From contig NW_003131947.1 in assembly GCF_000003605.2 (NCBI RefSeq), positions 1-64,000 on the forward strand: a DNA stretch of 64,000 nucleotides. Direction: 5' to 3'. Positions 43,644 to 56,076 of this stretch are shown piece after piece. Positions within the stretch are counted from its first letter, which is position 1. Each line of letters begins with the position of its first letter. The translations under genes were made by a program, and so were the position numbers. The notes under the pieces were generated by a model. It had not been told where the DNA came from and searched no databases. It saw nothing but the letters and a program-made list of their open reading frames with translations. Source of the stretch: Saccoglossus kowalevskii (taxonomy: Eukaryota; Hemichordata; Enteropneusta; Harrimaniidae).

Positions 43644-44064
43644 ATTTTCGCATGACATTTTAACGCTATTTATTGAATAGAAGACAGTGCCATCTACGAT
43701 TGAACCTGGCATCCAACTGGTTTGCATGTCTGTTTTGAAGTTTACACAATAATCATTGCTCAATAACTATCTAAGACAATCACTACATCAAAGTCGCCTA
43801 TTCATAAAAACAAACCGCCGACAAAAATGGATACATGGCCTTATGACTGAATAGAACTCGTGTTTCTCATCAGAGTTTCGTGAACTTAAAACCAAGTGAA
43901 AGTGTTCAAAGAATGAGAAAGTGAAATTAAAATCCATTGAAAATAAATGGATTTACAGTAATTTTTTGGGTGATAAAAATACAATGTTCAATAAAAATCG
44001 TTGAATTATATTCGATATATGCGATATATTAATATAAAAAGTATACTCAATATAAAGGAAAAAA

Positions 44065-44360
44065 GGATTGTGTTCAACTATTTTGGTAGGGCTGCTAGAC
44101 GCTGCCAATTCACGATCGTGATCCCACTACTGCTCCACACGGGAACTTTTGCCTGCTGTGTTTCCACCCTGGGCCGATTCGTCCCTCATTATACAACATG
44201 GTCGTCCTAACCTCCGTCGGGTCGGCCATATTGATGCCGAGCTTAGCATGGACGCCTGATCTCCATAGAAAGACAACTAACAGGACTCCCAACCTCAACC
44301 CGTACAACAACCCCGGCCTCCAAGTAACTGGATTACAGGCGCACGCCACAACGCCCAGCC
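44065..44360 (-). ncRNA. 7SL: SRP RNA gene, copy 65 (CACG form)
   Basis: The gene looks the same as copy 60 but is followed by T6 (44059-44064) instead of T5, so the crossover or conversion that copied it ended near the 3' end of the gene. Confidence 0.89.
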
Positions 44361-44778
44361 ATTTACGCATGACATTTTAACGCTATTTATTGAATAGATG
44401 ACAGTGCCATCTACGATGGTACCTGGCATCCAACTGGTTTGCATGTCTGTTTTGAAGTTTACACAATAATCATTGCCCAATAACTATCTAAGACAATCAC
44501 TACATCAAAGTCGCCTATTCATAAAAAAACCTCCGACAAAAATGGATACATGGCCTTATGACTGAATAGAACTCATGTTTCTCAGCAGAGTTCGTGAACT
44601 TAAAACCAAGTGAAAATGTTCAAAGCATGAGAAAGTGAAATTAAAAACCATTGAAAATAAATGGATTTACAGTAATTTTTGGGGTGATAAAAATACAATG
44701 TTCAATAAAAATCGTTGAATTATATTCGATATATGCGATATATTAATATAAAAAGTATACTCAATATAAAGGAAAAAA

Positions 44779-45074
44779 GGATTGTGTTCAACTATTTTGG
44801 TAGGGCTGCTAGACGCTGCCTATTCACGAGCGCGATCCCACTACTGCTCCACACGGGAACTTTTGCCTGCTGTGTTTCCACCCTGGGCCGATTCGTCCCT
44901 CATTACACAACCTGGTCGTCCTAACCTCCGTCGGGTCGACCATATCGATGCCGAGCTTAGCATGGACGCCTGATCTCCATAGAAAGGCGACTAACAGGAC
45001 TCCCAACCTCAACCCGTCCAACAACCCCGGCCTCCAAGTAACTGGATTACAGGCGCACGCCACAACGCCCAGCC
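44779..45074 (-). ncRNA. 7SL: SRP RNA gene, copy 66 (CGCG form)
   Basis: The gene is the same as copy 61 (GGCATCGATATGG, GTGTAATG). T6 at 44773-44778. Its upstream spacer contains a 6-bp insertion making GATACTAGTACATGG near 45,262, seen elsewhere only near 57,207. Confidence 0.89.
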
Positions 45075-45500
45075 ATTTACGCATGACATTTTAACGCTAT
45101 TTATTGAATAGAAGACAGTGCCATCTACGATGGAACCTGGCATCCAACTGGTTTGCATGTCTGTTTTGAAGTTTACACAATAATCATTGCCCAATAACTA
45201 TCTAAGACAATCACTACATCAAAGTCGCCTATTCATAAAAACAAACCTCCGACAAAAATGGATACTAGTACATGGCCTTATGACTGAATAGAACTCATGT
45301 TTCTCAGCAGAGTTCGTGAACTTAAAACCAAGTGAAAGTGTTCAAAGCATGAGAAAGTGAAATTAAAAACCATTGAAAATAAATGGATTTACAGTAATTT
45401 TTGGGGTGTTAAAAATACAATGTTCAATAAAAATCGTTGAATTATATTCGATATATGCGATATATTAATATAAAAAGTATACTCAATATAAAGGAAAAAA

Positions 45501-45796
45501 AGATTGTGTTCAACTATTTTGGTAGGGCTGCTAGACGCTGCCTATTCACGAGCGCGATCCCACTACTGCTCCACACGGTAACTTTTGCCTGCTGTGTTTC
45601 CACCCTGGGCCGATTCGTCCCTCATTATACAACCTGGTTGTCCTAACCTCCGTCTGGTCGACCATATTGATGCCGAGCTTAGCATGGACGCCTGATCTCC
45701 ATAAAAAGACGACTAACAGGACTCCCAACCTCAACCCGTCCAACAACCCCGGCCTCCAAGTAACTGGATTACAGGTGCACGCCACAACGCCCAGCC
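45501..45796 (-). ncRNA. 7SL: SRP RNA gene, copy 67 (CGCG form)
   Basis: The 3' end is CACAATCT followed by T6, making a T7 run (45495-45501). AAAAGTTACCG follows helix 8, and helix 6 has CCAGACGGAGG with GGACAACC opposite GGTCG, which turns a C-G pair into A opposite C. The upstream spacer is the divergent type with a B-box-like motif. Confidence 0.87.
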
Positions 45797-46237
45797 ATTT
45801 ACGCATGACATTTTAACGCTATTTATTGAATAGAAGACAGTGCCATCTACGATGATACCTGGCATCCAACTGGTTTGCATATTTGTTTTGAAGTTTACAC
45901 AATAATCATTGCCCAATAACTATCTAAGACAATCACTACATCAAAGTCGCCTATTCATAAAAACAAACCTCCGACAAAAATGGATACATGGCCTTATGAC
46001 GGAATCGAACTCGTGTTTCTCAGCATAGTTCGTGAACTTAAAACCAAGTGAAAGTGTTCAAAGCGTGAGAAAGTGAAATTAAACACCATTGAAAATAAAT
46101 GGATTTACAGTCATTTGTTTTTTGGGGGGGGGGGTATAAAAATACAATGTTCAATGAAAATCGTTGAATTATGTGTAGTAAATATTCGATATATGCGATA
46201 TATTAATATAAAAAGTATACTCAATATAAAGGAAAAA
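45797..46237. other. Divergent spacer upstream of copy 67, twin of 806-1241
   Basis: It shares with the spacer of copy 2 the ACGGAATCGAACTCG, GCGTGAG, AAACACC, long G run and ATGTGTAGTAAATATTCG features. It lacks the cluster of one-base losses seen in the first twin. No gene seen. Confidence 0.85.
46001..46012 (-). promoter_or_regulatory. B-box-like motif in spacer, second instance
   Basis: The minus strand reads GAGTTCGATTCC, as at 1005-1016, about 205 bases upstream of copy 67. Only these two units retain it. Confidence 0.35.
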
Positions 46238-46533
46238 GGATTGTGTTCAACTATTTTGGTAGGGCTGCTAGACGCTGCCTATTCACGAGCGCGATCCCAC
46301 TACTGCTCCACACGGGAACTTTTGCCTGCTGTGTTTCCACCCTGGGCCGATTCGTCCCTCTTTATACAACCTGGTCGTCCTAACCTCCGTCGGGAAGACC
46401 ATATTGATGCCGAGATTAGCATGGACGCCTGATCTCCATAGAAAGACGACTAACAGGACTCCCAACTTCAACCCGTCCAACAACCCCGCCCTCCAAGTAA
46501 CTGGAATACAGGCGCTCGCCACAACGCCCAGCC
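46238..46533 (-). ncRNA. 7SL: SRP RNA gene, copy 68 (divergent, twin of copy 3)
   Basis: It has the same divergent features as copy 3: UGUAUUC U-turn, GGTCTTCC at the helix 6 base, GGCGAGCGCC in the Alu domain and an altered TATA region. T5 at 46233-46237. The upstream spacer has one-base losses near 46,714-46,783 that copy 3's lacks. Confidence 0.84.
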
Positions 46534-46948
46534 ATTTACGCCTGACATTTTAACGTTATTTATTGAAAAGAAGACAGTGCCATCTACGATGGGACCTGGC
46601 ATCCACCTGGTTTGCTTGTCTGTTTGAAGTTTACACAATAATCATTGCCCAATAACTATCTAAGACAATCACTACATCAAAGTCGCCTATTCATAAAAAC
46701 AAACCTCCGACAAAATGGATACATGGCCTGATGACTGATAGAACTCATGTTTCTCAGCAAAGTTCGTGAACTTAAAACCAGTGAAAGTGTTCAAAGCATG
46801 AGAAAGTGAAATTAAAAACCATTGAAAATAAATGGATTTACAGTCATTTTTTGGGGGGTAAAAATACAATGTTCAATGAAAATCGTTGAATTATATTCGA
46901 TATATGCGATATATTAATATAAAAAGTATACTCAATATAAAGGAAAAA

Positions 46949-47243
46949 GGATTGTGTTCAACTATTTTGGTAGGGCTGCTAGACACTGCCATTCACGAGC
47001 GTGATCCCACTACTGCTCCACACGGGAAGTTTTGCCTGCTGTGTTTCCACCCTGGGCCGATTCGTCCCTCATTATACAACCTGGTCGTCCTAACCTCCGT
47101 CGGGTCGACCATATTGATGCCGAGCTTAGCATGGACGCCTGATCTCCATAGAAAGACAACTAACAGGACTCCCAACCTCAATCCGACCAACAACCCCGGC
47201 CTCCAAGTAACTGGATTACAGGCGCACGCCACAACGCCCAGCC
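46949..47243 (-). ncRNA. 7SL: SRP RNA gene, copy 69 (CACG form)
   Basis: This is a 295-nt copy with GUGAAUGGC and consensus helices 6 and 8. T5 at 46944-46948. The upstream spacer is short and has TTTTTTGCGGGG in place of a pure G run, as does that of copy 78. Confidence 0.9.
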
Positions 47244-47441
47244 ATTTACGCATGACATTTTAACGCTATTTATTGAATAGAAGACAGTGCCATCTACGAT
47301 GAAATTAAAAACCATTGAAAATAAATGGATTTACAGTCATTTTTTGCGGGGTAAAAATACAATGTTCAATGAAAATCGTTTAATTATATTCGATATATGC
47401 GATATATTAATATAAAAAGTATACTCAATATAAAGGAAAAA

Positions 47442-47736
47442 GGATTGTGTTCAACTATTTTGGTAGGGCTGCTAGACACTGCCATTCACGAGCGTGATCC
47501 CACTACTGCTCCACACGGGAAGTTTTGCCTGCTGTGTTTCCACCCTGGGCCGATTCGTTCCTCATTATACAACCTGGTCGTCCTAACCTCCGTCGGGTCG
47601 ACCATATTGATGCCGAGCTTAGCATGGACGCCTGATCTCCATAGAAAGACAACTAACAGGACTCCCAACCTCAATCCGACCAACAACCCCGGCCTCCAAG
47701 TAACTGGATTACAGGCGCACGCCGCAACGCCCAGCC
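47442..47736 (-). ncRNA. 7SL: SRP RNA gene, copy 70 (CACG form)
   Basis: This 295-nt copy is the same as copy 22 (GAGGAACGAATCGG, GTTGCGGCG). T5 at 47437-47441. Upstream spacer long. Confidence 0.9.
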
Positions 47737-48156
47737 ATTTACGCCTGACATTTTAACGCTATTTATTGAATAGAAGTCAGTGCCATCTAAGATGGTACCT
47801 GGCATCCACCTGGTTTGCATGTCTGTTTTGAAGTTTACACAATAATCATTGCCCAATAACTATCTAAGACAATCGCTACATCAAAGTCGCCTATTCATAA
47901 AAACAAACCTCCGACAAAAATGGATACATGGCCTTATGACTGAATAGAACTCATGTTTCTCAGCAGAGTTCGTGAACTTAAAACCAAGTGAAAGTGTTCA
48001 AAGCATGAGAAAGTGAAATTAAAAACCATTGAAAATAAATGGATTTACAGTCATTTTTTTGGGGGTAAAAATACAATGTTCAATGAAAATCGTTGAATTA
48101 TATTCGATATATGCGATATATTAATATAAAAAGTATACTCAATATAAAGGAAAAAA

Positions 48157-48452
48157 GGATTGTGTTCAACTATTTTGGTAGGGCTGCTAGACGCTGCCTA
48201 TTCACGAGCGCGATCCCACTACTGCTCCACACGGAAACTTTTGCCTGCTGTGTTTCCACCCTGGGCCGATTCGTCCCTCATTATACAACCTGGTCGTCCT
48301 AACCTCCGTCGGGTCGACTATATTGATGCCGAGCTTAGCATGGACGCCTGATCTCCATAGAAAGACAACTAACAGGACTCCCAACCTCAATCCGACCAAC
48401 AACCCCGGCCTCCAAGTAACTGGATTACAGGCGCACGCCACAACGCCCAGCC
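48157..48452 (-). ncRNA. 7SL: SRP RNA gene, copy 71 (CGCG form)
   Basis: The gene is the same as copy 12 (ATATAGTCG in helix 6, GGTCGGATTG in helix 5). T6 at 48151-48156. Its upstream spacer has one-base losses (GACATCGC, ATCAAGTCG) near 48,585-48,600 and an extra G at 48,644. Confidence 0.9.
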
Positions 48453-48869
48453 ATTTACGCATGACATTTTAACGCTATTTATTGAATAGAAGTCAGTGCC
48501 ATCTAAGATGGTACCTGGCATCCACCTGGTTTGCATGTCTGTTTTGAAGTTTACACAATAATCATTGCCCAATAACTATCTAAGACATCGCTACATCAAG
48601 TCGCCTATTCATAAAAAAACCTCCGACAAAAATGGATACATGGGCCTTATGACTGAATAGAACTCATGTTTCTCAACAGAGTTCGTGAACTTAAAACCAA
48701 GTGAAAGTGTTCAAAGCATGAGAAAGTGAAATTAAAATCCATAGAAAATAAATGGATTTACAGTAATTTTTGGGGTGATAAAAATACAATGTTCAATAAA
48801 AATCGTTGAATTATATTCGATATATGCGATATATTAATATAAAAAGTATACTCAATATAAAGGAAAAAA

Positions 48870-49165
48870 GGATTGTGTTCAACTATTTAGGTAGGGCTGC
48901 TAGACGCTGCCTATTCACGAGCGCGATCCCACTACTGCTCCACACGGAAACTTTTGCCTGCTGTGTTTCCACCCTGGGCCGATTCGTCCCTCATTATACA
49001 ACCTGGTCGTCCTAACCTCCGTCGGGTCGACCATATTGATGCCGAGCTTAGCATGGACGCCTGATCTCCATAGAAAGACAACTAACAGGACTCCCAACCT
49101 CAACCCGTCCAACAACCCCGGCCTCCAAGTAACTGGATTACAGGCGCACGCCACAAAGCCCAGCC
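48870..49165 (-). ncRNA. 7SL: SRP RNA gene, copy 72 (CGCG form)
   Basis: CTACCTAAATAG near the 3' end and GGCTTTGTGG in the Alu domain are its changes; copy 75 shares both. T6 at 48864-48869. Helices 6 and 8 are intact. Confidence 0.89.
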
Positions 49166-49585
49166 ACTTACGCATGACATTTTAACGCTATTTATTGAAT
49201 AGAAGACAGTGCCATCTACGATGGTACCTGGCATCCAACTGGTTTGCATGTCTGTTTTGAAGTTTACACAATAATCATTGCCCAATAACTATCTAAGACA
49301 ATCACTACATCAAAGTCGCCTATTCATAAAAACAAACCTCCGACAAAAATGGATACATGGCCTTATGACTGAATAGAACTCATGTTTCTCAACAGAGTTC
49401 GTGAACTTAAAACCAAGTGAAAGTGTTCAAAGCATGAGAAAGTGAAATTAAAATCCATAGAAAATAAATGGATTTACAGTAATTTTTGGGGTGATAAAAA
49501 TACAATGTTCAATAAAAATCGTTGAATTATATTCGATATATGCGATATATTAATATAAAAAGTATACTCAATATAAAGGAAAAAA

Positions 49586-49881
49586 AGATTGTGTTCAACT
49601 ATTTTGGTAGGGCTGCTAGACGCTGCCTATTCACGAGCGCGATCCCACTACTGCTCCACACGGAAACTTTTGCCTGCTGTGTTTCCACCCTGGGCCGATT
49701 CGTCCCTCATTATACAACCTCGTCGTCCTAACCTCCGTCTGGTCGACCATAATGATGCCGAGCTTAGCATGGACGCCTGATCTCCATAGAAAGACGACTA
49801 ACAGGAATCCCAACCTCAACCCGTCCAACAACCCCGGCCTCCAAGTAACTAGATTACAGGCGCACGCCACAACGCCCAGCC
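49586..49881 (-). ncRNA. 7SL: SRP RNA gene, copy 73 (CGCG form)
   Basis: It has GGCATCATTATGG, CCAGACGGAGG and GGACGACGAGG in and near helix 6, and TGTAATCTAG at the U-turn flank. The 3' end is CACAATCT with a T7 run (49580-49586). Copy 74 has the same gene body apart from one base. Confidence 0.88.
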
Positions 49882-50299
49882 ATTTACGCCTGACATTTTA
49901 ACGCTATTTATTGAATAGAAGTCAGTGCCATCTAAGATGGTACCTGGCATCCACCTGGTTTGCATGTCTGTTTTGAAGTTTACACAATAATCATTGCCCA
50001 ATAACTATCTAAGACAATCACTACATCAAAGTCGCCTATTCATAAAAAAACCTCCGACAAAAATGGATACATGGCCTTATGACTGAATAGAACTCATGTT
50101 TCTCAGCAGAGTTCGTGAACTTAAAACCAAGTGAAAGTGTTCAAAGCATGAGAAAGTGAAATTAAAATCCATAGAAAATAAATGGATTTACAGTAATTTT
50201 TGGGGTGATAAAAATACAATGTTCAATAAAAATCGTTGAATTATATTCGATATATGCGATATATTAATATAAAAAGTATACTCAATATAAAGGAAAAAA

Positions 50300-50595
50300 G
50301 GATTGTGTTCAACTATTTTGGTAGTGCTGCTAGACGCTGCCTATTCACGAGCGCGATCCCACTACTGCTCCACACGGAAACTTTTGCCTGCTGTGTTTCC
50401 ACCCTGGGCCGATTCGTCCCTCATTATACAACCTCGTCGTCCTAACCTCCGTCTGGTCGACCATAATGATGCCGAGCTTAGCATGGACGCCTGATCTCCA
50501 TAGAAAGACGACTAACAGGAATCCCAACCTCAACCCGTCCAACAACCCCGGCCTCCAAGTAACTAGATTACAGGCGCACGCCACAACGCCCAGCC
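50300..50595 (-). ncRNA. 7SL: SRP RNA gene, copy 74 (CGCG form)
   Basis: As copy 73, but with the normal CACAATCC and T6 (50294-50299), and CAGCACTACC in place of CAGCCCTACC at the 3' side. Copies 73-74 are neighbours at exactly 714 bp, a recent single-unit duplication (inference). Confidence 0.88.
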
Positions 50596-51013
50596 ATTTA
50601 CGCCTGACATTTTAACGCTATTTATTGAATAGAAGTCAGTGCCATCTAAGATGGTACCTGGCATCCACCTGGTTTGCATGTCTGTTTTGAAGTTTACACA
50701 ATAATCATTGCCCAATAACTATCTAAGACAATCACTACATCAAAGTCGCCTATTCATAAAAAAACCTCCGACAAAAATGGATACATGGCCTTATGACTGA
50801 ATAGAACTCATGTTTCTCAGCAGAGTTCGTGAACTTAAAACCAAGTGAAAGTGTTCAAAGCATGAGAAAGTGAAATTAAAAACCATTGAAAATAAATGGA
50901 TTTACAGTAATTTTTGGGGTGATAAAAATACAATGTTCAATAAAAATCGTTGAATTATATTCGATATATGCGATATATTAATATAAAAAGTATACTCAAT
51001 ATAAAGGAAAAAA

Positions 51014-51309
51014 GGATTGTGTTCAACTATTTAGGTAGGGCTGCTAGACGCTGCCTATTCACGAGCGCGATCCCACTACTGCTCCACACGGAAACTTTTG
51101 CCTGCTGTGTTTCCACCCTGGGCCGATTCGTCCCTCATTATACAACCTGGTCGTCCTAACCTCCGTCGGGTCGACCATATTGATGCCGAGCTTAGCATGG
51201 ACGCCTGATCTCCATAGAAAGACAACTAACAGGACTCCCAACCTCAACCCGTCCAACAACCCCGGCCTCCAAGTAACTGGATTACAGGCGCACGCCACAA
51301 AGCCCAGCC
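51014..51309 (-). ncRNA. 7SL: SRP RNA gene, copy 75 (CGCG form)
   Basis: The gene is the same as copy 72. T6 at 51008-51013. The promoter-proximal motif has CATCATAGATGG. Copies 72 and 75 bracket the duplicated pair 73-74. Confidence 0.89.
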
Positions 51310-51729
51310 ACTTACGCATGACATTTTAACGCTATTTATTGAATAGAAGACAGTGCCATCTATGATGGTACCTGGCATCCAACTGGTTTGCATGTCTGTT
51401 TTGAAGTTTACACAATAATCATTGCCCAATAACTATCTAAGACAATCACTACATCAAAGTCGCCTATTCATAAAAACAAACCTCCGACTAAAATGGATAC
51501 ATGGCCTTATGACTGAATAGAACTCATGTTTCTCAGCAGAGTTCGTGAACTTAAAACCAAGTGAAAGTGTTCAAAGCATAAGAAAGTGAAATTAAAATCC
51601 ATAGAAAATAAATGGATTTACAGTAATTTTTGGGGTGATAAAAATACAATGTTCAATAAAAATCGTTGAATTATATTCGATATATGCGATATATTAATAT
51701 AAAAAGTATACTCAATATAAAGGAAAAAA

Positions 51730-52025
51730 GGATTGTGTTCAACTATTTTGGTAGGGCTGCTAGACGCTGCCTATTCACGAGCGCGATCCCACTACTGCTC
51801 CACACGGAAACTTTTGCCTGCTGTGTTTCCACCCTGGGCCGATTCGTCCCTCATTATACAACCTGGTCGTCCTAACCTCCGTCTGGTCGACCATATTGAT
51901 GCCGAGCTTAGCATGGACGCCTGATCTCCATAGAAAGACGACTAACAGGAATCCCAACCTAAACCCGTCCAACAACCCCGGCCTCCAAGTAACTGGATTA
52001 CAGGCGCACGCCACAACGCCCAGCC
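51730..52025 (-). ncRNA. 7SL: SRP RNA gene, copy 76 (CGCG form)
   Basis: CCAGACGGAGG in helix 6 and GGGTTTAGGTTGGG in helix 5 are its changes. Helix 8 is intact. T6 at 51724-51729. The spacer downstream has GCATAAGAAAG. Confidence 0.89.
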
Positions 52026-52445
52026 ATTTACGCATGACATTTTAACGCTATTTATTGAATAGAAGTCAGTGCCATCTAAGATGGTACCTGGCATCCACCT
52101 GGTTTGCATGTCTGTTTTGAAGTTTACACAATAATCATTGCCCAATAACTATCTAAGACAATCACTACATCAAAGTCGCCTATTCATAAAAACAAACCTC
52201 CGACAAAAATGGATACATGGCCTTATGACTGAATAGAACTCATGTTTCTCAGCAGAGTTCGTGAACTTAAAACCAAGTGAAAGTGTTCAAAGCATGAGAA
52301 AGTGAAATTAAAAACCATTGAAAATAAATGGATTTACAGTAATTTTTGGGGTGATAAAAATACAATGTTCAATAAAAATCGTTGAATTATATTCGATATA
52401 TGCGATATATTAATATAAAAAGTATACTCAATATAAAGGAAAAAA

Positions 52446-52739
52446 GGATTGTGTTCAACTATTTTGGTAGGGCTGCTAGACGCTGCCTATTCACGAGCGA
52501 TCCCACTACTGCTCCACACGGAAACTTTTGCCTGCTGTGTTTCCACCCTGGGCCGATTCGTCCCTCATTATACAACCTGGTCGTCCTAACCTCCGTCGGG
52601 TCGACCATATTGATGCCGAGCTTAGCATGGACGCCTGATCTCCATAGAAAGACAACTAACAGGACTCCCAACCTCAACCCGTCCAACAACCCCGGCCTCC
52701 AAGTAACTAGATTACAGGCGCACGCCACAACGCCCAGCC
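52446..52739 (-). ncRNA. 7SL: SRP RNA gene, copy 77 (2-nt deletion form)
   Basis: This copy is 294 nt; gene and upstream flank are of the copy 49 type (GGGATCGCTCG, TGTAATCTAG, ACGATTGAACC, ATAAATTAAAAC). T6 at 52440-52445. Confidence 0.88.
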
Positions 52740-53162
52740 ATTTACGCATGACATTTTAACGCTATTTATTGAATAGAAGACAGTGCCATCTACGATTGAA
52801 CCTGGCATCCAACTGGTTTGCATGTCTGTTTTGAAGTTTACACAATAATCATTGCCCAATAACTATCTAAGACAATCACTACATCAAAGTCGCCTATTCA
52901 TAAATTAAAACAAACCTCCGACAAAAATGGATACATGGCCTTATGACTGAATAGAACTCATGTTTCTCAGCAAAGTTCGTGAACTTAAAACCAAGTGAAA
53001 GTGTTCAAAGCATGAGAAAGTGAAATTAAAAACCATTGAAAATAAATGGATTTACAGTCATTTTTTGGGGGGTAAAAATACAATGTTCAATGAAAATCGT
53101 TGAATTATATTCGATATATGCGATATATTAATATAAAAAGTATACTCAATATAAAGGAAAAA

Positions 53163-53457
53163 GGATTGTGTTCAACTATTTTGGTAGGGCTGCTAGACAC
53201 TGCCATTCACGAGCGTGATCCCACTACTGCTCCACACGGGAAGTTTTGCCTGCTGTGTTTCCACCCTGGGCCGATTCGTCCCTCATTATACAACCTGGTC
53301 GTCCTAACCTCCGTCGGGTCGACCATATTGATGCCGAGCTTAGCATGGACGCCTGATCTCCATAGAAAGACAACTAACAGGACTCCCAACCTCAATCCGA
53401 CCAACAACCCCGGCCTCCAAGTAACTGGATTACAGGCGCACGCCACAACGCCCAGCC
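53163..53457 (-). ncRNA. 7SL: SRP RNA gene, copy 78 (CACG form)
   Basis: This 295-nt copy is the same as copy 69, including the short upstream spacer with TTTTTTGCGGGG. T5 at 53158-53162. Confidence 0.9.
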
Positions 53458-53655
53458 ATTTACGCATGACATTTTAACGCTATTTATTGAATAGAAGACA
53501 GTGCCATCTACGATGAAATTAAAAACCATTGAAAATAAATGGATTTACAGTCATTTTTTGCGGGGTAAAAATACAATGTTCAATGAAAATCGTTTAATTA
53601 TATTCGATATATGCGATATATTAATATAAAAAGTATACTCAATATAAAGGAAAAA

Positions 53656-53950
53656 GGATTGTGTTCAACTATTTTGGTAGGGCTGCTAGACACTGCCATT
53701 CACGAGCGTGATCCCACTACTGCTCCACACGGAAAGTTTTGCCTGCTGTGTTTCCACCCTGGGCCGATTCGTCCCTCATTATACAACCTGGTCGTCCTAA
53801 CCTCCGTCGGGTCGACCATATTGATGCCGAGCTTAGCATGGACGCCTGATCTCCATAGAAAGACAACTAACATGACTCCCAACCTCAATCCGACCAACAA
53901 CCCCGGCCTCCAAGTAACTGGATTACAGGCGCACGCCACAACGCCCAGCC
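53656..53950 (-). ncRNA. 7SL: SRP RNA gene, copy 79 (CACG form)
   Basis: This 295-nt copy is the same as copies 1 and 23, with the same ATGAAATTGAAAACC short upstream spacer. T5 at 53651-53655. Confidence 0.9.
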
Positions 53951-54148
53951 ATTTACGCATGACATTTTAACGCTATTTATTGAATAGAAGACAGTGCCAT
54001 CTACGATGAAATTGAAAACCATTGAAAATAAATGGATTTACAGTCATTTTTTGGGGGGTAAAAATACAATGTTCAATGAAAATCGTTTAATTATATTCGA
54101 TATATGCGATATATTAATATAAAAAGTATACTCAATATAAAGGAAAAA

Positions 54149-54444
54149 GGATTGTGTTCAACTATTTTGGTAGGGCTGCTAGACGCTGCCTATTCACGAA
54201 CGTGATCCCACTACTGCTCCACACGGGAACTTTTGCCTGCTGTGTTTCCACCCTGGGCCGATTCGTCCCTCATTATACAACCTGGTCGTCCTAACCTCCG
54301 TCGGGTCGACCATATTGATGCCGAGCTTAGCATGGACGCCTGATCTCCATAGAAAGACGACTAACAGGAATCCCAACCTCAACCCGTCCAACAACCCCGG
54401 CCTCCAAGTAACTGGATTACAGGCGCACGCCACAACGCCCAGCC
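54149..54444 (-). ncRNA. 7SL: SRP RNA gene, copy 80 (CACG form)
   Basis: The 3' half has CACGTTCGTGAATAGGC as in copy 2, while the 5' half has GATTCCTGTTAGTCG and the flank of copy 76. It is a mosaic with a switch between the halves, around RNA 70-130. T5 at 54144-54148. Upstream spacer long. Confidence 0.89.
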
Positions 54445-54862
54445 ATTTACGCATGACATTTTAACGCTATTTATTGAATAGAAGTCAGTGCCATCTAAGA
54501 TGGTACCTGGCATCCACCTGGTTTGCATGTCTGTTTTGAAGTTTACACAATAATCATTGCCCAATAACTATCTAAGACAATCACTACATCAAAGTCGCCT
54601 ATTCATAAAAAAACCTCCGACAAAAATGGATACATGGCCTTATGACTGAATAGAACTCATGTTTCTCAGCAGAGTTCGTGAACTTAAAACCAAGTGAAAG
54701 TGTTCAAAGCATGAGAAAGTGAAATTAAAATCCATAGAAAATAAATGGATTTACAGTAATTTTTGGGGTGATAAAAATACAATGTTCAATAAAAATCGTT
54801 GAATTATATTCGATATATGCGATATATTAATATAAAAAGTATACTCAATATAAAGGAAAAAA

Positions 54863-55158
54863 GGATTGTGTTCAACTATTTTGGTAGGGCTGCTAGACGC
54901 TGCCTATTCACGAGCGCGATCCCACTACTGCTCCACATGGAAACTTTTGCTTGCTGTGTTTCCACCCTGGGCCGATTCGTCCCTCATTATACAACCTGGT
55001 CGTCATAACCTCCGTCTGGTCGACCATATTGATGCCGAGCTTAGCATGGACGCCTGATCTCCATAGAAAGACGACTAACAGGAATCCCAACCTCAACCCG
55101 TCCAACAACCCCGGCCTCCAAGTAACTGGATTACAGGCGCACGCCACAACGCCCAGCC
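54863..55158 (-). ncRNA. 7SL: SRP RNA gene, copy 81 (CGCG form)
   Basis: It is of the copy 16 type (AGCAAG in helix 8, CCAGACGGAGG, TTATGACG), with TTAGTCGTC where copies 16 and 85 have TTATTCGTC. T6 at 54857-54862. Confidence 0.89.
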
Positions 55159-55577
55159 ATTTACGCATGACATTTTAACGCTATTTATTGAATAGAAGTC
55201 AGTGCCATCTAAGATGGTACCTGGCATCCACCTGGTTTGCATGTCTGTTTTGAAGTTTACACAATAATCATTGCCCAATAACTATCTAAGACAATCACTA
55301 CATCAAAGTCGCCTATTCATAAAAACAAACCTCCGACAAAAATGGATACATGGCCTTATGACTGAATAGAACTCATGTTTCTCAGCAGAGTTCGTGAACT
55401 TAAAACCAAGTGAAAGTGTTCAAAGCATGAGAAAGTGAAATTAAAAACCATTGAAAATAAATGGATTTACAGTCATTTTTTGGGGGGTAAAAATACAATG
55501 TTCAATGAAAATCGTTGAATTATATTCGATATATGCGATATATTAATATAAAAAGTATACTCAAAATAAAGGAAAAA

Positions 55578-55872
55578 GGATTGTGTTCAACTATTTTGGT
55601 AGGGCTGCTAGACACTGCCATTCACGAGCGTGATCCCACTACTGCTCCACACGGGAAGTTTTGCCTGCTGTGTTTCCATCCTGGGCCGATTCGTCCCTCA
55701 TTATACAACCTGGTCGTCCTAACCTCCGTCGGGTCGACCATATTGATGCCGAGCTTAGCATGGACGCCTGATCTCCATAGAAAGACAACTAACAGGACTC
55801 CCAACCTCAATCCGTCCAATAACCCCGGCCTCCAAGTAACTGGATTACAGGCGCACGCCACAACGCCCAGCC
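55578..55872 (-). ncRNA. 7SL: SRP RNA gene, copy 82 (CACG form)
   Basis: This 295-nt copy is of the copy 17 type with GGGGTTATTGG at helix 5 (consensus GTTGTTGG). T5 at 55573-55577. Upstream spacer short, with a G13 run (55974-55986). Confidence 0.89.
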
Positions 55873-56076
55873 ATTTACGCATGACATTTTAACGCTATTT
55901 ATTGAATAGAAGACAGTGCCATCTACGATGAAATTAAAAACCATTGAAAATAAATGGATTGACAGTCATTTTTGGGGGGGGGGGGGTAAAAATACAATGT
56001 TCAATGAAAATCGTTGAATTATATTCGATATATGCGATATATTAATATAAAAAGTATACTCAATATAAAGGAAAAA

